DNA from: Nitrospira sp.
GTDB taxonomy: Bacteria; Nitrospirota; Nitrospiria; Nitrospirales; Nitrospiraceae
DNA length: 64,000 nucleotides
NCBI GenBank assembly: GCA_016873435.1
Contig: VGXF01000007.1
Span: 49,774 to 113,773 of the forward strand
Direction: 5' to 3'
The notes under the pieces: generated by a model
Seen by the model: the letters and a program-made list of their open reading frames with translations, nothing else
What the model was told of the DNA's origin: nothing
Databases searched by the model: none
Shown here: positions 47,888-56,534 of the stretch, in pieces
How positions within the stretch are numbered: the stretch's first letter is position 1
How the letters are laid out: every line of letters starts with the position of its first letter
Program-made: the position numbers and the translations under genes

Positions 47888-49350
47888 AAGCGCCGGTGAT
47901 TTTGATCGTGGATGATGAACCGCTGATGCGCCTCTCTATGGAGGACGCGCTGCACGCCATAGGTTGCGAGGTGAAGTCGGCGGCCACTGGCTCGGAAGGG
48001 CTGAAACTACTTGAACTGGGCAAGTTCGATATTGTCGTGACTGACCTGCGCCTGCCCGGTATCGACGGTCTTTCGGTGCTGCAGGCAGCCAAACAGCGCT
48101 CGCCGAGGACGGAAGTCATCATGATCACTGCGCATGGCTCGGTCGAGACGGCCGTGGGCGCGATGAAAGCCGGTGCCTACGATTACATCACTAAGCCCTT
48201 TTCGATGGATGAGCTGCTCCTGCTCATCGAGCGCATTGGCAAGGTGTTGGCGTTGAGTGAGGAAAATGTTCAGTTGCGAGAGCAACTGGAAGGCAAGTTC
48301 AATTTCGAAGGCATTCTCGGTAAGAACGACCGTATGAAGGTGGTCCTGGACAAGGTCAAGCTCGTGGCCCTCACGGATTCTACGGTGCTCATTGCCGGGG
48401 AAAGCGGCACCGGCAAGGAGCTGGTCGCCAACGCCCTTCACCGCAGCAGCCCGCGCCGCGATCAGGCGCTCATCAAGGTCAGTTGCGCCGCGCTACCCGA
48501 GACCCTGCTCGAGGCCGAGCTGTTCGGGCACGAGAAGGGGGCCTTCACCGGTGCGCTCAAGCAGCGGCGCGGGCGGTTCGAGCTGGCGCACAAGGGCACG
48601 TTATTTCTGGACGAAATCGGCGAAATCTCACCGGCTGTGCAAGTCAAGCTCCTGCGGGTGCTGCAAGAAAAGCAGTTTGAGCGTGTCGGCGGTAACGAGA
48701 CGATCGAGTCGGACGTCCGGCTGGTCTGCGCCACGCAAAAAGATCTCAAAAAGGAAGTCCAGGCGGGGCGGTTCCGTGAGGATCTGTTTTACCGGCTCAA
48801 CGTGGTGCACATCCAGTTGCCGCCACTACGGGCGCGGCGCGAGGACGTGCTCATGATCGCCGAGCATGTGCTGGACAGCCGAGCCGCCCGCATCAACAAG
48901 GAGACTAAGGGATTTTCGCAGGGCAGTCGGGAGCTCCTGTGGCGCTATTCCTTCCCTGGCAACGTGCGCGAGCTGGAAAACATGGTCGAACGGGCCGTGG
49001 CCCTGAGTAAGCCCCACGACCACGTGCAGGCTTGGGATCTCTGCGGCTTTCCGTCCTGCCCCTACACGGGCGGCCAGCCGCAGGATGGCTGCGGGTTCTG
49101 CAGCGAAGGCCTCACGGGCAAGCGGCGCGTGACCCCGGCTGCTGGCAACGCGCCCATGGACTCGCTCGCCGCTGCGCGCGAGCAATTCGAAAAGGACTAC
49201 ATCCTCTCCGTGCTCGAGCGCACCGAAGGCAGTCGGACGATTGCCGCGAAGATTTTGGGGTTATCCCGAAAAGCTGTCTGGGAAAAGTGCAAGCGCTACG
49301 GCATCCCGTCGAATCGGGGCGGGGGCGAGACCGAAGAGGGGGAAGAATAG
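47884..49350 (+). CDS. NtrC-family sigma-54 response regulator with a Cys-rich insertion
   Basis: A 488-residue regulator paired with the preceding kinase. A receiver domain has phosphoacceptor Asp54 (VTDLRLPG). An AAA+ sigma-54-activating domain follows, with Walker A GESGTGKE and the GAFTGA loop intact, so it should open sigma-54 promoters. A Fis-type HTH is at the end (AAKILGLSRKAVWEKCKRYG). Between AAA+ and HTH there is an unusual segment with Cys387, Cys392, Cys403 and Cys406, resembling a metal- or redox-sensing loop. Targets are unknown. Confidence 0.93.
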   Translation: MKAPVILIVDDEPLMRLSMEDALHAIGCEVKSAATGSEGLKLLELGKFDIVVTDLRLPGIDGLSVLQAAKQRSPRTEVIMITAHGSVETAVGAMKAGAYDYITKPFSMDELLLLIERIGKVLALSEENVQLREQLEGKFNFEGILGKNDRMKVVLDKVKLVALTDSTVLIAGESGTGKELVANALHRSSPRRDQALIKVSCAALPETLLEAELFGHEKGAFTGALKQRRGRFELAHKGTLFLDEIGEISPAVQVKLLRVLQEKQFERVGGNETIESDVRLVCATQKDLKKEVQAGRFREDLFYRLNVVHIQLPPLRARREDVLMIAEHVLDSRAARINKETKGFSQGSRELLWRYSFPGNVRELENMVERAVALSKPHDHVQAWDLCGFPSCPYTGGQPQDGCGFCSEGLTGKRRVTPAAGNAPMDSLAAAREQFEKDYILSVLERTEGSRTIAAKILGLSRKAVWEKCKRYGIPSNRGGGETEEGEE

Positions 49351-49460
49351 GAAGGCCGGTGGGGTGGCAGGCCCTGTCACTCCACCGCGCCTCCCGAAAC
49401 GGTTTTGTCGTCCAGCGTTGACTACTTTTCCTAGGCTATCGGGCGAGGAAGGCAGGAGCG

Positions 49461-50540
49461 CTAGTCCTGGGGTGGCGTTCCGCCTTCCCAAAGCTTGACG
49501 GTTCGGTCCCACGAGGCGCTGGCGAGGCGCTTGCCATCTGGTGAGAAAGCTAGTCCGCGCACGGCGTCGGTGTGGCCCTTGATGGTGCGGAAGTTTTTCC
49601 CCGTGGCGACGTCCCAGAACTTGATCGTTTTATCATCGCTGGCACTGACGAGCACGGTCCCGTCCGGCGACATGGCGAAGGCGCGCACCCAGCCGGTGTG
49701 GCCGCGGAGCGTGCGGGTTTCGGTGAGCTGCGGCACGGCGAAGCACTTGATGGTGGTGTCGCGGCTGCCGGTGAAGAGCATGCTGCCGTCCGGCGTGTAG
49801 GCCATGGCGCCGATCCAGTAGTCCATCGGCTTTTGGAAACCGCCGTCGTCCTCAACGAAGTAGCCGCGCGTGTCGGTGGTGTCTTCGTCCGCGTCCTGCC
49901 AGTGGCCGTTGTGGATGATTTTTTCCTCGCCGCTGGGCAGCACTTCCCAGAGTCGAATCTTGCCGATGTCGTTGCCGCTGGCAAGGTGGATGCCGTCCGG
50001 TGAGAAGGCCACGCAGGCAGACCAGTGGTGGTCGTAGGTGTCTTTGCCGAGTAGGGTCATGAGCTCTGTGCCGGTGGTGACTTCCCAGATTTTAATGTCT
50101 TTATTATGGCTGCCGCGCGCGAGCATGAGGCCGTCGGGTGAGAGTGACAGGCTGCAGACGTTGTGGTCGTAGCGGGTGAAGAGGAGCTTGAGCGGCTCAC
50201 CGGTGTTGGGATTCCAGAGACGGATGGTCCGGTCCTCGCTGCCGGTGGCGAGCATCTGGCCGTCCGGCGTGTAGAGGGCGGCGCGAATGTCGTGCGTGTG
50301 TCCGCGCAGGGAGCGGAGGAGCCGGCCAGTTTCGATGTCCCAGATGCGCAGGAGTCTATCGACTCCACCACTGGCCAGGGTTTTGCCGTCGGGCGCGTAG
50401 GCGACCGTCCAGATGCCGTGCGAGTGGCCGCGGAAGGTCTTGCTCTCCCGCGCGTCGGTTCTCCAATGTTCTAATAGGTTCACCGACTGGGCCGGCGCGG
50501 CTGCGCCGGGATGTGGCGATGCGGGCGGTGGCGTGTTCAT
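49461..50540 (-). CDS. WD40-repeat protein
   Basis: A 359-residue protein built of about seven WD40 repeats (for example FRGHSHGIWTVAYAPDGKTL, LRGHTHDIRAALYTPDG and IKGHTDAVRGLAFSPDGKR), predicting a complete beta-propeller. One repeat is longer, with an acidic loop (DADEDTTDTRGYFVEDDGG). No signal peptide is visible, so it may be cytoplasmic. It is convergent with the response regulator and divergent from the HExxH protein gene. Its interaction partner is not evident. Confidence 0.88.
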   Translation of the reverse strand: MNTPPPASPHPGAAAPAQSVNLLEHWRTDARESKTFRGHSHGIWTVAYAPDGKTLASGGVDRLLRIWDIETGRLLRSLRGHTHDIRAALYTPDGQMLATGSEDRTIRLWNPNTGEPLKLLFTRYDHNVCSLSLSPDGLMLARGSHNKDIKIWEVTTGTELMTLLGKDTYDHHWSACVAFSPDGIHLASGNDIGKIRLWEVLPSGEEKIIHNGHWQDADEDTTDTRGYFVEDDGGFQKPMDYWIGAMAYTPDGSMLFTGSRDTTIKCFAVPQLTETRTLRGHTGWVRAFAMSPDGTVLVSASDDKTIKFWDVATGKNFRTIKGHTDAVRGLAFSPDGKRLASASWDRTVKLWEGGTPPQD

Positions 50541-50590
50541 GGTTTGGTACAGGTACTTCTACGGGTCTGCGTGTCGGCGGTGCGCGCGAT

Positions 50591-50620
50591 TTGCAAATGA
50601 CCGCAACCGAGGTTTATAAT
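50591..50620 (+). promoter_or_regulatory. Probable promoter for the HExxH/ferredoxin genes
   Basis: TTGCAA at 50591-50596, 18 bases, then a perfect TATAAT at 50615-50620, about 78 bases before the ATG at 50698. It lies in the divergent gap with the WD40 gene. Confidence 0.55.
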
Positions 50621-50697
50621 TTTTTCATCGGGATCTTAAAAGAAGCTGCGAAACTAAGTCAACTCTATAGGCCACACGCAGAACGGGCATCAGACAC

Positions 50698-51696
50698 ATG
50701 GAAATTCGATTTCAGCCAGCGCTGCTCCAGGAAGTAATCGACTCCTTTGTCGAGAAGACCGAGCGCGAGGGCGATCCGACCTATTACAAGGAGTTCCACG
50801 AGGTCGCCGACCCCATTTACGAGAAGTTCTCGCTAGATGACCGGGAAGCCGAGTTCAAGAAGCTCTACCAGTACCTCTTCGGGACATGGGGGTTCTCAGA
50901 CATCATCCGCGATGCCTTCAACGAATACCCCGAATTGAAGAAGCGCGTGGGTATCGTGCTGGTCAAGGGCGTGCTGAAGGAAGACCAGGAAGGTGTGGAC
51001 GTGCTGCGGAAGTGGGGGTCTGTGGAGCAGGATTTGGCAAAGCAGTTCGAGGAGAAGGGCCTGAAGGGCGTGGGCATCAAGCTGATCCCGCGGCGCTTCT
51101 ACGACCCGGCGCTGACCCGCTACTGCCGGCATGAGCTGATGCATGTGTCGGACCTGCTGAGTTCGCATTTTGGCTACGACCCGGATACGAAGGTGGGCCA
51201 GAACCCCGGCGAAGAGACGCTGGTTCTCCAGCGCTACCGCGTGCTCTGGTCCCTGCACATCGACAGCCGTCTGCAGCGAATGCAAAAGGAATCCATGCTG
51301 AGCAAGGAGGACCGGTTCAAGGAGTTCCGCTCCTGGTATCGGAAGATTCCACCAGCCCAGTTGAAATCCGTGTTCGAAGGTTTGTGGCAGACGGAGTCGC
51401 TGACGCATTCGGAGCTGGTCGAGATGGCCACGGATACGTTGCGCGTGATGGACCGCGCGGTGGATGTGGAAGGCGGGGAGGTGCCGGAGACGCAGAACAA
51501 GGTCATGCTCATGCCCGGCTTTCCGTGCCCCCTCTGCCGCTTCCCTACCTATACTTGGGTGGAAGATATGGAAAATAATATTGAAAAGCACGTGTTGGAT
51601 TTCATCCGTGAGAACCATCCTGGGTGGGATGTGGAATACGGCGCGTGCGATCGGTGTGTCGAGGTCTATAAACTCCGAGCAGACGGGGTGATGTAG
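50698..51696 (+). CDS. Cytoplasmic protein with HELMH motif and zinc-ribbon cysteines
   Basis: A 332-residue protein without a signal peptide. It carries His145-Glu146-Leu-Met-His149 (RHELMHVSDLL), a metalloprotease-type HExxH, and two CxxC pairs near the C-terminus, Cys277/Cys280 (CPLC) and Cys317/Cys320 (CDRC), likely a zinc-ribbon. No further family is recognised. It is co-directional with the ferredoxin gene 17 bases later and the TorD-like chaperone, so a role in maturing a redox enzyme is plausible, but HExxH alone does not prove proteolysis. Confidence 0.7.
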   Translation: MEIRFQPALLQEVIDSFVEKTEREGDPTYYKEFHEVADPIYEKFSLDDREAEFKKLYQYLFGTWGFSDIIRDAFNEYPELKKRVGIVLVKGVLKEDQEGVDVLRKWGSVEQDLAKQFEEKGLKGVGIKLIPRRFYDPALTRYCRHELMHVSDLLSSHFGYDPDTKVGQNPGEETLVLQRYRVLWSLHIDSRLQRMQKESMLSKEDRFKEFRSWYRKIPPAQLKSVFEGLWQTESLTHSELVEMATDTLRVMDRAVDVEGGEVPETQNKVMLMPGFPCPLCRFPTYTWVEDMENNIEKHVLDFIRENHPGWDVEYGACDRCVEVYKLRADGVM

Positions 51697-51713
51697 CAGC
51701 CGTCGGGGATATT

Positions 51714-52319
51714 ATGGCGGCAGCCCCCAAATATAATCGGCGAAATTTCCTCAAGGACTCCGCGCTGTCGTTCGTGAAGACAGCGCAGGAGTTCGTCAAG
51801 CATCGCGACGCTCCCTCCGAACAGAAACCCACTGCAAAAACCCGGCACGACTGGCTGCGGCCGCCCGGCGCGGTCGAGGAAGCATTGTTTCTGGAGCGCT
51901 GTACTCGCTGTGACGACTGCGCCAAGGCCTGCCCGCACGACAGTATCACGTTCGATCGCCACGACGGCTCGCCCGTGATCTTTGCCGATGAGCAGCCCTG
52001 CCGGTTGTGCGACGACTTCCCCTGCATCGAGGCCTGCGCGACGGAAGCCCTGCTGCCCGTGGACCGTGTGGCTGATGTGCGGATGGGGCTGGCGATGGTG
52101 TCGCACCGGCTCTGTACGGCCGGGCAGGGGTGCCATGCCTGCGTGTCGCAATGTCCAACCCAAGCTCTGTCCACGAGCTTCGACTCCATGCAGCTCAAGG
52201 TGGCTGAAACCCGCTGCGTGGGGTGTGGAATCTGCGAGCAGGTCTGCAGGACGGTCAACGACAAGATCGCCATTCGGGTGACACCGGCCCGGTTGCGTAC
52301 GCCCGCACCTGATTTTTAG
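51714..52319 (+). CDS. NapF/NapG-like ferredoxin with four cysteine clusters
   Basis: A 201-residue iron-sulfur protein. The N-terminus RRNFLKDSALSFV resembles a twin-arginine motif without a clear hydrophobic stretch, so export is uncertain. Four cysteine groups follow: CTRCDDCAKACP, CRLCDDFPCIEAC, CTAGQGCHACVSQCP and CVGCGICEQVC, enough for up to four 4Fe-4S clusters, as in NapF (maturation) or NapG (electron transfer). It is followed by the TorD-like chaperone, as expected for molybdoenzyme accessory genes. Confidence 0.85.
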   Translation: MAAAPKYNRRNFLKDSALSFVKTAQEFVKHRDAPSEQKPTAKTRHDWLRPPGAVEEALFLERCTRCDDCAKACPHDSITFDRHDGSPVIFADEQPCRLCDDFPCIEACATEALLPVDRVADVRMGLAMVSHRLCTAGQGCHACVSQCPTQALSTSFDSMQLKVAETRCVGCGICEQVCRTVNDKIAIRVTPARLRTPAPDF

Positions 52320-52397
52320 AAACAGACAGCAGGGACAGCATAGCGCGATGCATATTAAATCCTTTTAATTTCAATTGTTTATAAGTCAACAATCGAC

Positions 52398-52429
52398 TTG
52401 ACTTGACTTAGTCGGTCGCCTATTATAAT
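52398..52429 (+). promoter_or_regulatory. Promoter-like site before the chaperone gene
   Basis: A tandem ttgact/ttgact (52398-52408) lies 15 or 20 bases before a perfect TATAAT (52424-52429). The spacing is off the 17-base optimum for both, so the site may need an activator. The surrounding stretch (52350-52435) is AT-rich. Confidence 0.4.
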
Positions 52430-52467
52430 TTCGAACTTTGCGTGTGCACACTCTTGTGGTGTGAGGC

Positions 52468-53433
52468 ATGAGTACAAAAGAGAGCGAACGCGGAATGTCT
52501 GACCCTGTTGTCACGGCACCCCTCCCGAGGGCCCTTAAAGATTCCCCGGCTGTTGAACGCGCTCTGGGCCGCAGCAAACTCTATCTCCTCATTTCCTGGA
52601 GCCTCCTCTATCCTGAAGACGATGAATTTCTGGACTATTTGCAGAGCGGCGAGTTTGTAGAAGACGGTGAGGCGGCGCTCGAGGGGCTGAGCGCCGCGCT
52701 GGCCGGGCAGGGCGGCGAAAAGGCCAAGCAGAAGCTGGCGGCGCTGCGCAAGCATCTGGAGTCCGTCGAAAAGTGGGTGGCGGCGGAATGTACGCACTGG
52801 AAGCTCACCGATCTGCAAGCCGAACACCGCCGGGTTTTTAGCAACGTCATCACCCTCGATTGCCCCCCCTACGAAACACTCTTCGGTAACGATCACGTCT
52901 TCGGTCAGGCCCATACCATGGGCGACATTGCCGGTTTCTACAAGGCCTTTGGCTTGGAACTCTCGCGCGACATTCACGAGCGGCTGGATCACCTGAGCGT
53001 CGAGCTCGAGTTCATGCACTTTCTCGCCTACAAGGAATCCTACGCCCGCTGCCACGACGGCGCGGAGAAGACGCAGATCGTCGTGGACGCGCAGAAGAAG
53101 TTTGTGAAGGATCACATCGGTCGGTGGGTGCCGCTTTTCGCGCGCATGCTGGTGAAGAAGGCCGATGGGGGCTTCTTCCGGCATCTCGCGGAGTTTATAG
53201 CCGACTACATCGAATTCGATGCCGCCTATCAGAGCGTGACCCCACAGCCCTATTCAGAAACGGACTACCGGCCGGCCACCTTCCAGGCACCGGAAGGCCA
53301 GACCTACGAATGCGGGGCGCAGGACCAGGGTAACGAGCTCAGCATCCTGCTCAACGAAGTGGGGGCCCAGTCGTTCATGGACCAGAAAGAGAAGGGGGAT
53401 AAGGACGAGGATGGGCCGACGGGAACGGCCTGA
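52468..53433 (+). CDS. TorD/NarJ-family chaperone for a molybdoenzyme
   Basis: A 321-residue all-helical protein. The conserved region EHRRVFSNVITLDCPPYETL and GDIAGFYKAFGLE is that of the TorD/NarJ superfamily, which binds the precursor of the catalytic subunit and assists Mo-cofactor insertion and Tat export. The length is above that of TorD (about 200), with an acidic C-terminal tail. It is between the ferredoxin and an NxrC-like gene, so it likely serves an NXR- or NAR-like enzyme encoded elsewhere. Confidence 0.85.
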   Translation: MSTKESERGMSDPVVTAPLPRALKDSPAVERALGRSKLYLLISWSLLYPEDDEFLDYLQSGEFVEDGEAALEGLSAALAGQGGEKAKQKLAALRKHLESVEKWVAAECTHWKLTDLQAEHRRVFSNVITLDCPPYETLFGNDHVFGQAHTMGDIAGFYKAFGLELSRDIHERLDHLSVELEFMHFLAYKESYARCHDGAEKTQIVVDAQKKFVKDHIGRWVPLFARMLVKKADGGFFRHLAEFIADYIEFDAAYQSVTPQPYSETDYRPATFQAPEGQTYECGAQDQGNELSILLNEVGAQSFMDQKEKGDKDEDGPTGTA

Positions 53434-53505
53434 AAATAGTTGTTGTGCTGCTTTGGCGATATTGGTATAGTTCGACGTCTTTTAATTATGAGGAGGGACT
53501 TTTTT

Positions 53506-54459
53506 ATGGGAGTGGTGCAGACACGCAATAAAAGCTTGGTGTTTGGCATTCTTCTCTCTGCTCTTGTCGTTGGCATTATGCTGACGATCGGGCAGGTTCC
53601 CCTGGCGGTCAGCCAGCCGGTGACCATTCCGGCAAAGGCGATCAAGGGGCCAATCCCGATGGACGGTGCAAACCCCATCTGGGAAAGTGTGCCGGGCGTG
53701 GTCATTCCGCTCAGCGGGCAGACGATCACGACGCCGATGCACCCGAACATCTCCGTAAAATCGGTGTTCGTGAAGGCAGTCAGCAACGGGAAGGAAGTCG
53801 GTTTCCGTCTCGACTGGTCTGACCAGACCCTGAACAACACCACCATCGGTCCGCAGGACTTCCGCGATCAGGCGGCGATCCAGTTCCCGGTCAATACGTC
53901 AGGCGCGCCGCCGTTCCAGTGCATGGGCCAGTCGGGCGGCACTGTCAATATCTGGCGGTGGAATGCCGAGTGGCAGAAGGACATTGGGAAGGACAGTGCG
54001 GGTCTGTGGGACGTGGACGATCAGTATCCGTCCATCGCTTGGGACTACTATTTTGAAGAGCCGGCGGGCGGCGTGACCTACCCCGACCGGATCGGCCGAA
54101 GCCTCGGGCCCTTCAACACGGCCATGTGGTCCGGAAACATCATGGCGGACCCGACAATGCGTCGGAGCTCCGTGGAAGACCTGAATGCAAACGGGTTCAG
54201 CACACTGACCACCCAGTCGCATCAGGACGTCATCGGCAACGGCCTGTGGGAGCCCTATGGTTCAGTTAAGGGCGGCTGCTGCGTCGGTCCGACCTGGCGT
54301 ATCGTGGTCAAGCGCGAGCTGACCACCAACGATACAAACGACGTGCAGTTCAAGGCGGGGTCCTCTGTTCCCATCGCGTTTGCGGTGTGGGATGGCAGCA
54401 ACGTCGAGCGGAACGGGATGAAGGGCATTTCTACCTGGTTCACGCTGAAACTGCCGTGA
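53506..54459 (+). CDS. NxrC/EbdC-like haem-b gamma subunit, copy 1
   Basis: The start at 53506 follows GAGGAGGG and gives 317 residues with an N-terminal signal or anchor (SLVFGILLSALVVGIMLTIG). The rest matches the haem-binding domain of DMSO-reductase-type gamma subunits (ethylbenzene dehydrogenase EbdC, NxrC): IPLSGQTITTPMHPN, FRLDWSDQTLNN, FQCMGQSGGTVNIWRW and ERNGMKGISTWFTL. In EbdC a Met and a Lys bind haem b; Met in CMGQ and Lys in NGMKG are the candidates here. It is paralogous to 60184. It has its own terminator. Confidence 0.83.
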   Translation: MGVVQTRNKSLVFGILLSALVVGIMLTIGQVPLAVSQPVTIPAKAIKGPIPMDGANPIWESVPGVVIPLSGQTITTPMHPNISVKSVFVKAVSNGKEVGFRLDWSDQTLNNTTIGPQDFRDQAAIQFPVNTSGAPPFQCMGQSGGTVNIWRWNAEWQKDIGKDSAGLWDVDDQYPSIAWDYYFEEPAGGVTYPDRIGRSLGPFNTAMWSGNIMADPTMRRSSVEDLNANGFSTLTTQSHQDVIGNGLWEPYGSVKGGCCVGPTWRIVVKRELTTNDTNDVQFKAGSSVPIAFAVWDGSNVERNGMKGISTWFTLKLP

Positions 54460-54506
54460 GTCGTGTCCCCTAAAGGGGAAGCGTAGGATTCTACGCAGGT
54501 TTCACA

Positions 54507-54547
54507 AGGGCCCCGGGTCAGCTAGCTGATCCGGGGCCCTGTATTTT
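54507..54547 (+). terminator. Rho-independent terminator
   Basis: agggccccgg (54507-54516) pairs with ccggggccct (54531-54540), with a short inner palindrome tcagctagctga in the loop and a gtatttt tail. It follows the NxrC-like gene. Confidence 0.85.
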
Positions 54548-54619
54548 CCGGCTCGGTGATCCCTCCGTGTCCCTTGAATTTCCCTTGCAGACCGGTTGCT
54601 TCAGACTCTCGTGCGTTGG

Positions 54620-54649
54620 TTGATTTTGCAACCATCCACAAGGTATAAC
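54620..54649 (+). promoter_or_regulatory. Probable promoter of the radical SAM operon
   Basis: TTGATT (54620-54625) and TATAAC (54644-54649) with an 18-base gap lie about 70 bases before the GTG start at 54719. Confidence 0.5.
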
Positions 54650-54718
54650 TATACAGTTTGTTTGCGGGAATCAGCCGGTCCAAGCTGTTCGAGTTATCCT
54701 CTTGTTGAAGGTGTTTGC

Positions 54719-56497
54719 GTGAATGTCTCGCTGATCTTTCCACCCAGCTGGCATCCCTCGCAGCCCTATCTCAGTCTGCCGTCACTGACCGGCTTTCTGA
54801 ACCAGGGCGGCGTCAAGAACGTCAAACAGCGGGACCTGAATATCGAAGTTCTCGATACAATCCTGACCGATTCCTACGGCCGCGAAATTCACGCCAAATT
54901 GCAGGATAAGGTGCGGCAGCTCGAGCGGAGCCGCCATGGCGAGACCGGGCCGTCCAGCCAGGAGCACTATGCCCGGGCCGTCGAGTCGTTGGAACGGTTT
55001 ACCTATCTGTTCGACCGGGTGGAAGTGGCTAAGGAGATCCTGCGCGGGGAGGAGTTCTACGATATTGAGCGCTACCGGGATGCGCTGTTCCTGATCGATA
55101 AGTGGCTAGAGATGGTCTCCACGCTCTATTTTCCAACCCGCCTCACGGTGGTGGACAATCAGGTCAGCGGCTATTCCATCTACTCTACCAAAGATTTGAT
55201 GAAAGTCATCCGCGACGAGGAACAAAACCCCTATTTGTCTCTGTTCCGCGAGCGGTTTCTGTCGTCCATCGTGGACAGCTCGCCGGATTTGATTGGCGTT
55301 TCCATCACAGCCACGTCCCAAATCATTCCGGGCCTGACGCTCTGCCGTCTCATCAAGGAGGCGCGGCCGGACATCCATCTGACGATCGGCGGGAGCATCT
55401 TCACGCGGCTGGTGGACAATCTGCGTCGCTGCCACAGTCTCTTTGATCTGACCGATGATTTCATCGTGTTTGAAGGCGAAACGGCCTTGCTCGAGCTAGT
55501 CAATCAATTGGCTGGCAAGAAAGACTACAGCAAAGTGCCGAACCTGATCTATCGGCAGAACGGGAAGATCATCGTCAATCAGCCCTTCTATTCGGAAAAC
55601 ATCAACGAGCTGCCGGCGCCTAACTACGACGGTTTTCCGCTCGACAAATATCTGGCGCCCGAAACGGTCCTTCCTGTGCAGTTCTCGCGCGGGTGCTATT
55701 ACAAGGACTGCTCCTTCTGTGCCCTGACCCTCGACCATCAGAACTTCCGCCAGAAGGACCCGGACCGGACGGTGGACGAGCTGCAGATGCTCTCGGAAAA
55801 ATACAACACGCCATTCTTCTTTTTCACCGACGAGTGTCTGGCCCTCTCGCCCACTAAGCGGCTGTGCCAGAAGATCCAGGACCGGAAGCTCGATCTGCAG
55901 TGGACCGCCGAGATGCGGTTCGAGAAAAACCTCTCCCGCGAGCTGCTCACGCAGATGCGCGACGCCGGTTGCCTGAAAATCGTTTTCGGGCTGGAGACGT
56001 TCAATCAGCGAGTCATGGATTTTATGAAAAAGGGGATCACGCAGGCCAGCGTTCGCCGCATCACGGAGGACTGCCTCGATCTAGGCATCGCGATCCACGC
56101 CTACATTATTGTCGGCTTCCCCACGGAGACCGAGGAGGAGGCGATGGAGACAGTGAACTTCATCGTCGGGAACCAGCGGCTGCACTCGTCCTACGGGTTT
56201 TCCTGCCAGCCCTGCCTCTTCGATCTGGAGAAGGAAGCGCCGATCATGAATGATCCGGGCGGACACGGCATCCAGCGCATCATGCGGCCCTCGGCGGAGG
56301 ATTTAAGCCTCGGATTTTTTTACGAAGTGTCCTCTGGCATGACGCCGGAGCAGGCCGAGCGGGTCTACCAGCACGTGTATGGCAAGATCAGCGAGGTTGT
56401 CTGCGAGTTGCCGTTCAACTATTCCATGGCCGACGGGTTGCTCTACATTGCCCACCCAAAGCGGAGCAGCGCCCTGCCGGCTCCTGCCGGCTCCTGA
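54719..56497 (+). CDS. B12-binding-type radical SAM protein
   Basis: The GTG at 54719 behind GAAGG gives 592 residues beginning MNVSLIFPPSWHPSQPY, as usual for the family; the frame upstream does not look coding. The N-terminal half has a B12-binding-like fold (VGVS-like IGVSITATSQIIPGL, THIT-type LTIGGSIFTR). The radical SAM domain has cysteines in RGCYYKDCSFCAL, a CX4CX2C spacing rather than CX3CX2C, as in several B12-dependent members. The substrate is unknown. It heads an operon running to the end of the window. Confidence 0.85.
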   Translation: MNVSLIFPPSWHPSQPYLSLPSLTGFLNQGGVKNVKQRDLNIEVLDTILTDSYGREIHAKLQDKVRQLERSRHGETGPSSQEHYARAVESLERFTYLFDRVEVAKEILRGEEFYDIERYRDALFLIDKWLEMVSTLYFPTRLTVVDNQVSGYSIYSTKDLMKVIRDEEQNPYLSLFRERFLSSIVDSSPDLIGVSITATSQIIPGLTLCRLIKEARPDIHLTIGGSIFTRLVDNLRRCHSLFDLTDDFIVFEGETALLELVNQLAGKKDYSKVPNLIYRQNGKIIVNQPFYSENINELPAPNYDGFPLDKYLAPETVLPVQFSRGCYYKDCSFCALTLDHQNFRQKDPDRTVDELQMLSEKYNTPFFFFTDECLALSPTKRLCQKIQDRKLDLQWTAEMRFEKNLSRELLTQMRDAGCLKIVFGLETFNQRVMDFMKKGITQASVRRITEDCLDLGIAIHAYIIVGFPTETEEEAMETVNFIVGNQRLHSSYGFSCQPCLFDLEKEAPIMNDPGGHGIQRIMRPSAEDLSLGFFYEVSSGMTPEQAERVYQHVYGKISEVVCELPFNYSMADGLLYIAHPKRSSALPAPAGS

Positions 56498-56534
56498 CCG
56501 CCTCATTTCTGAACCGCGACTCACGAAAACCGCG

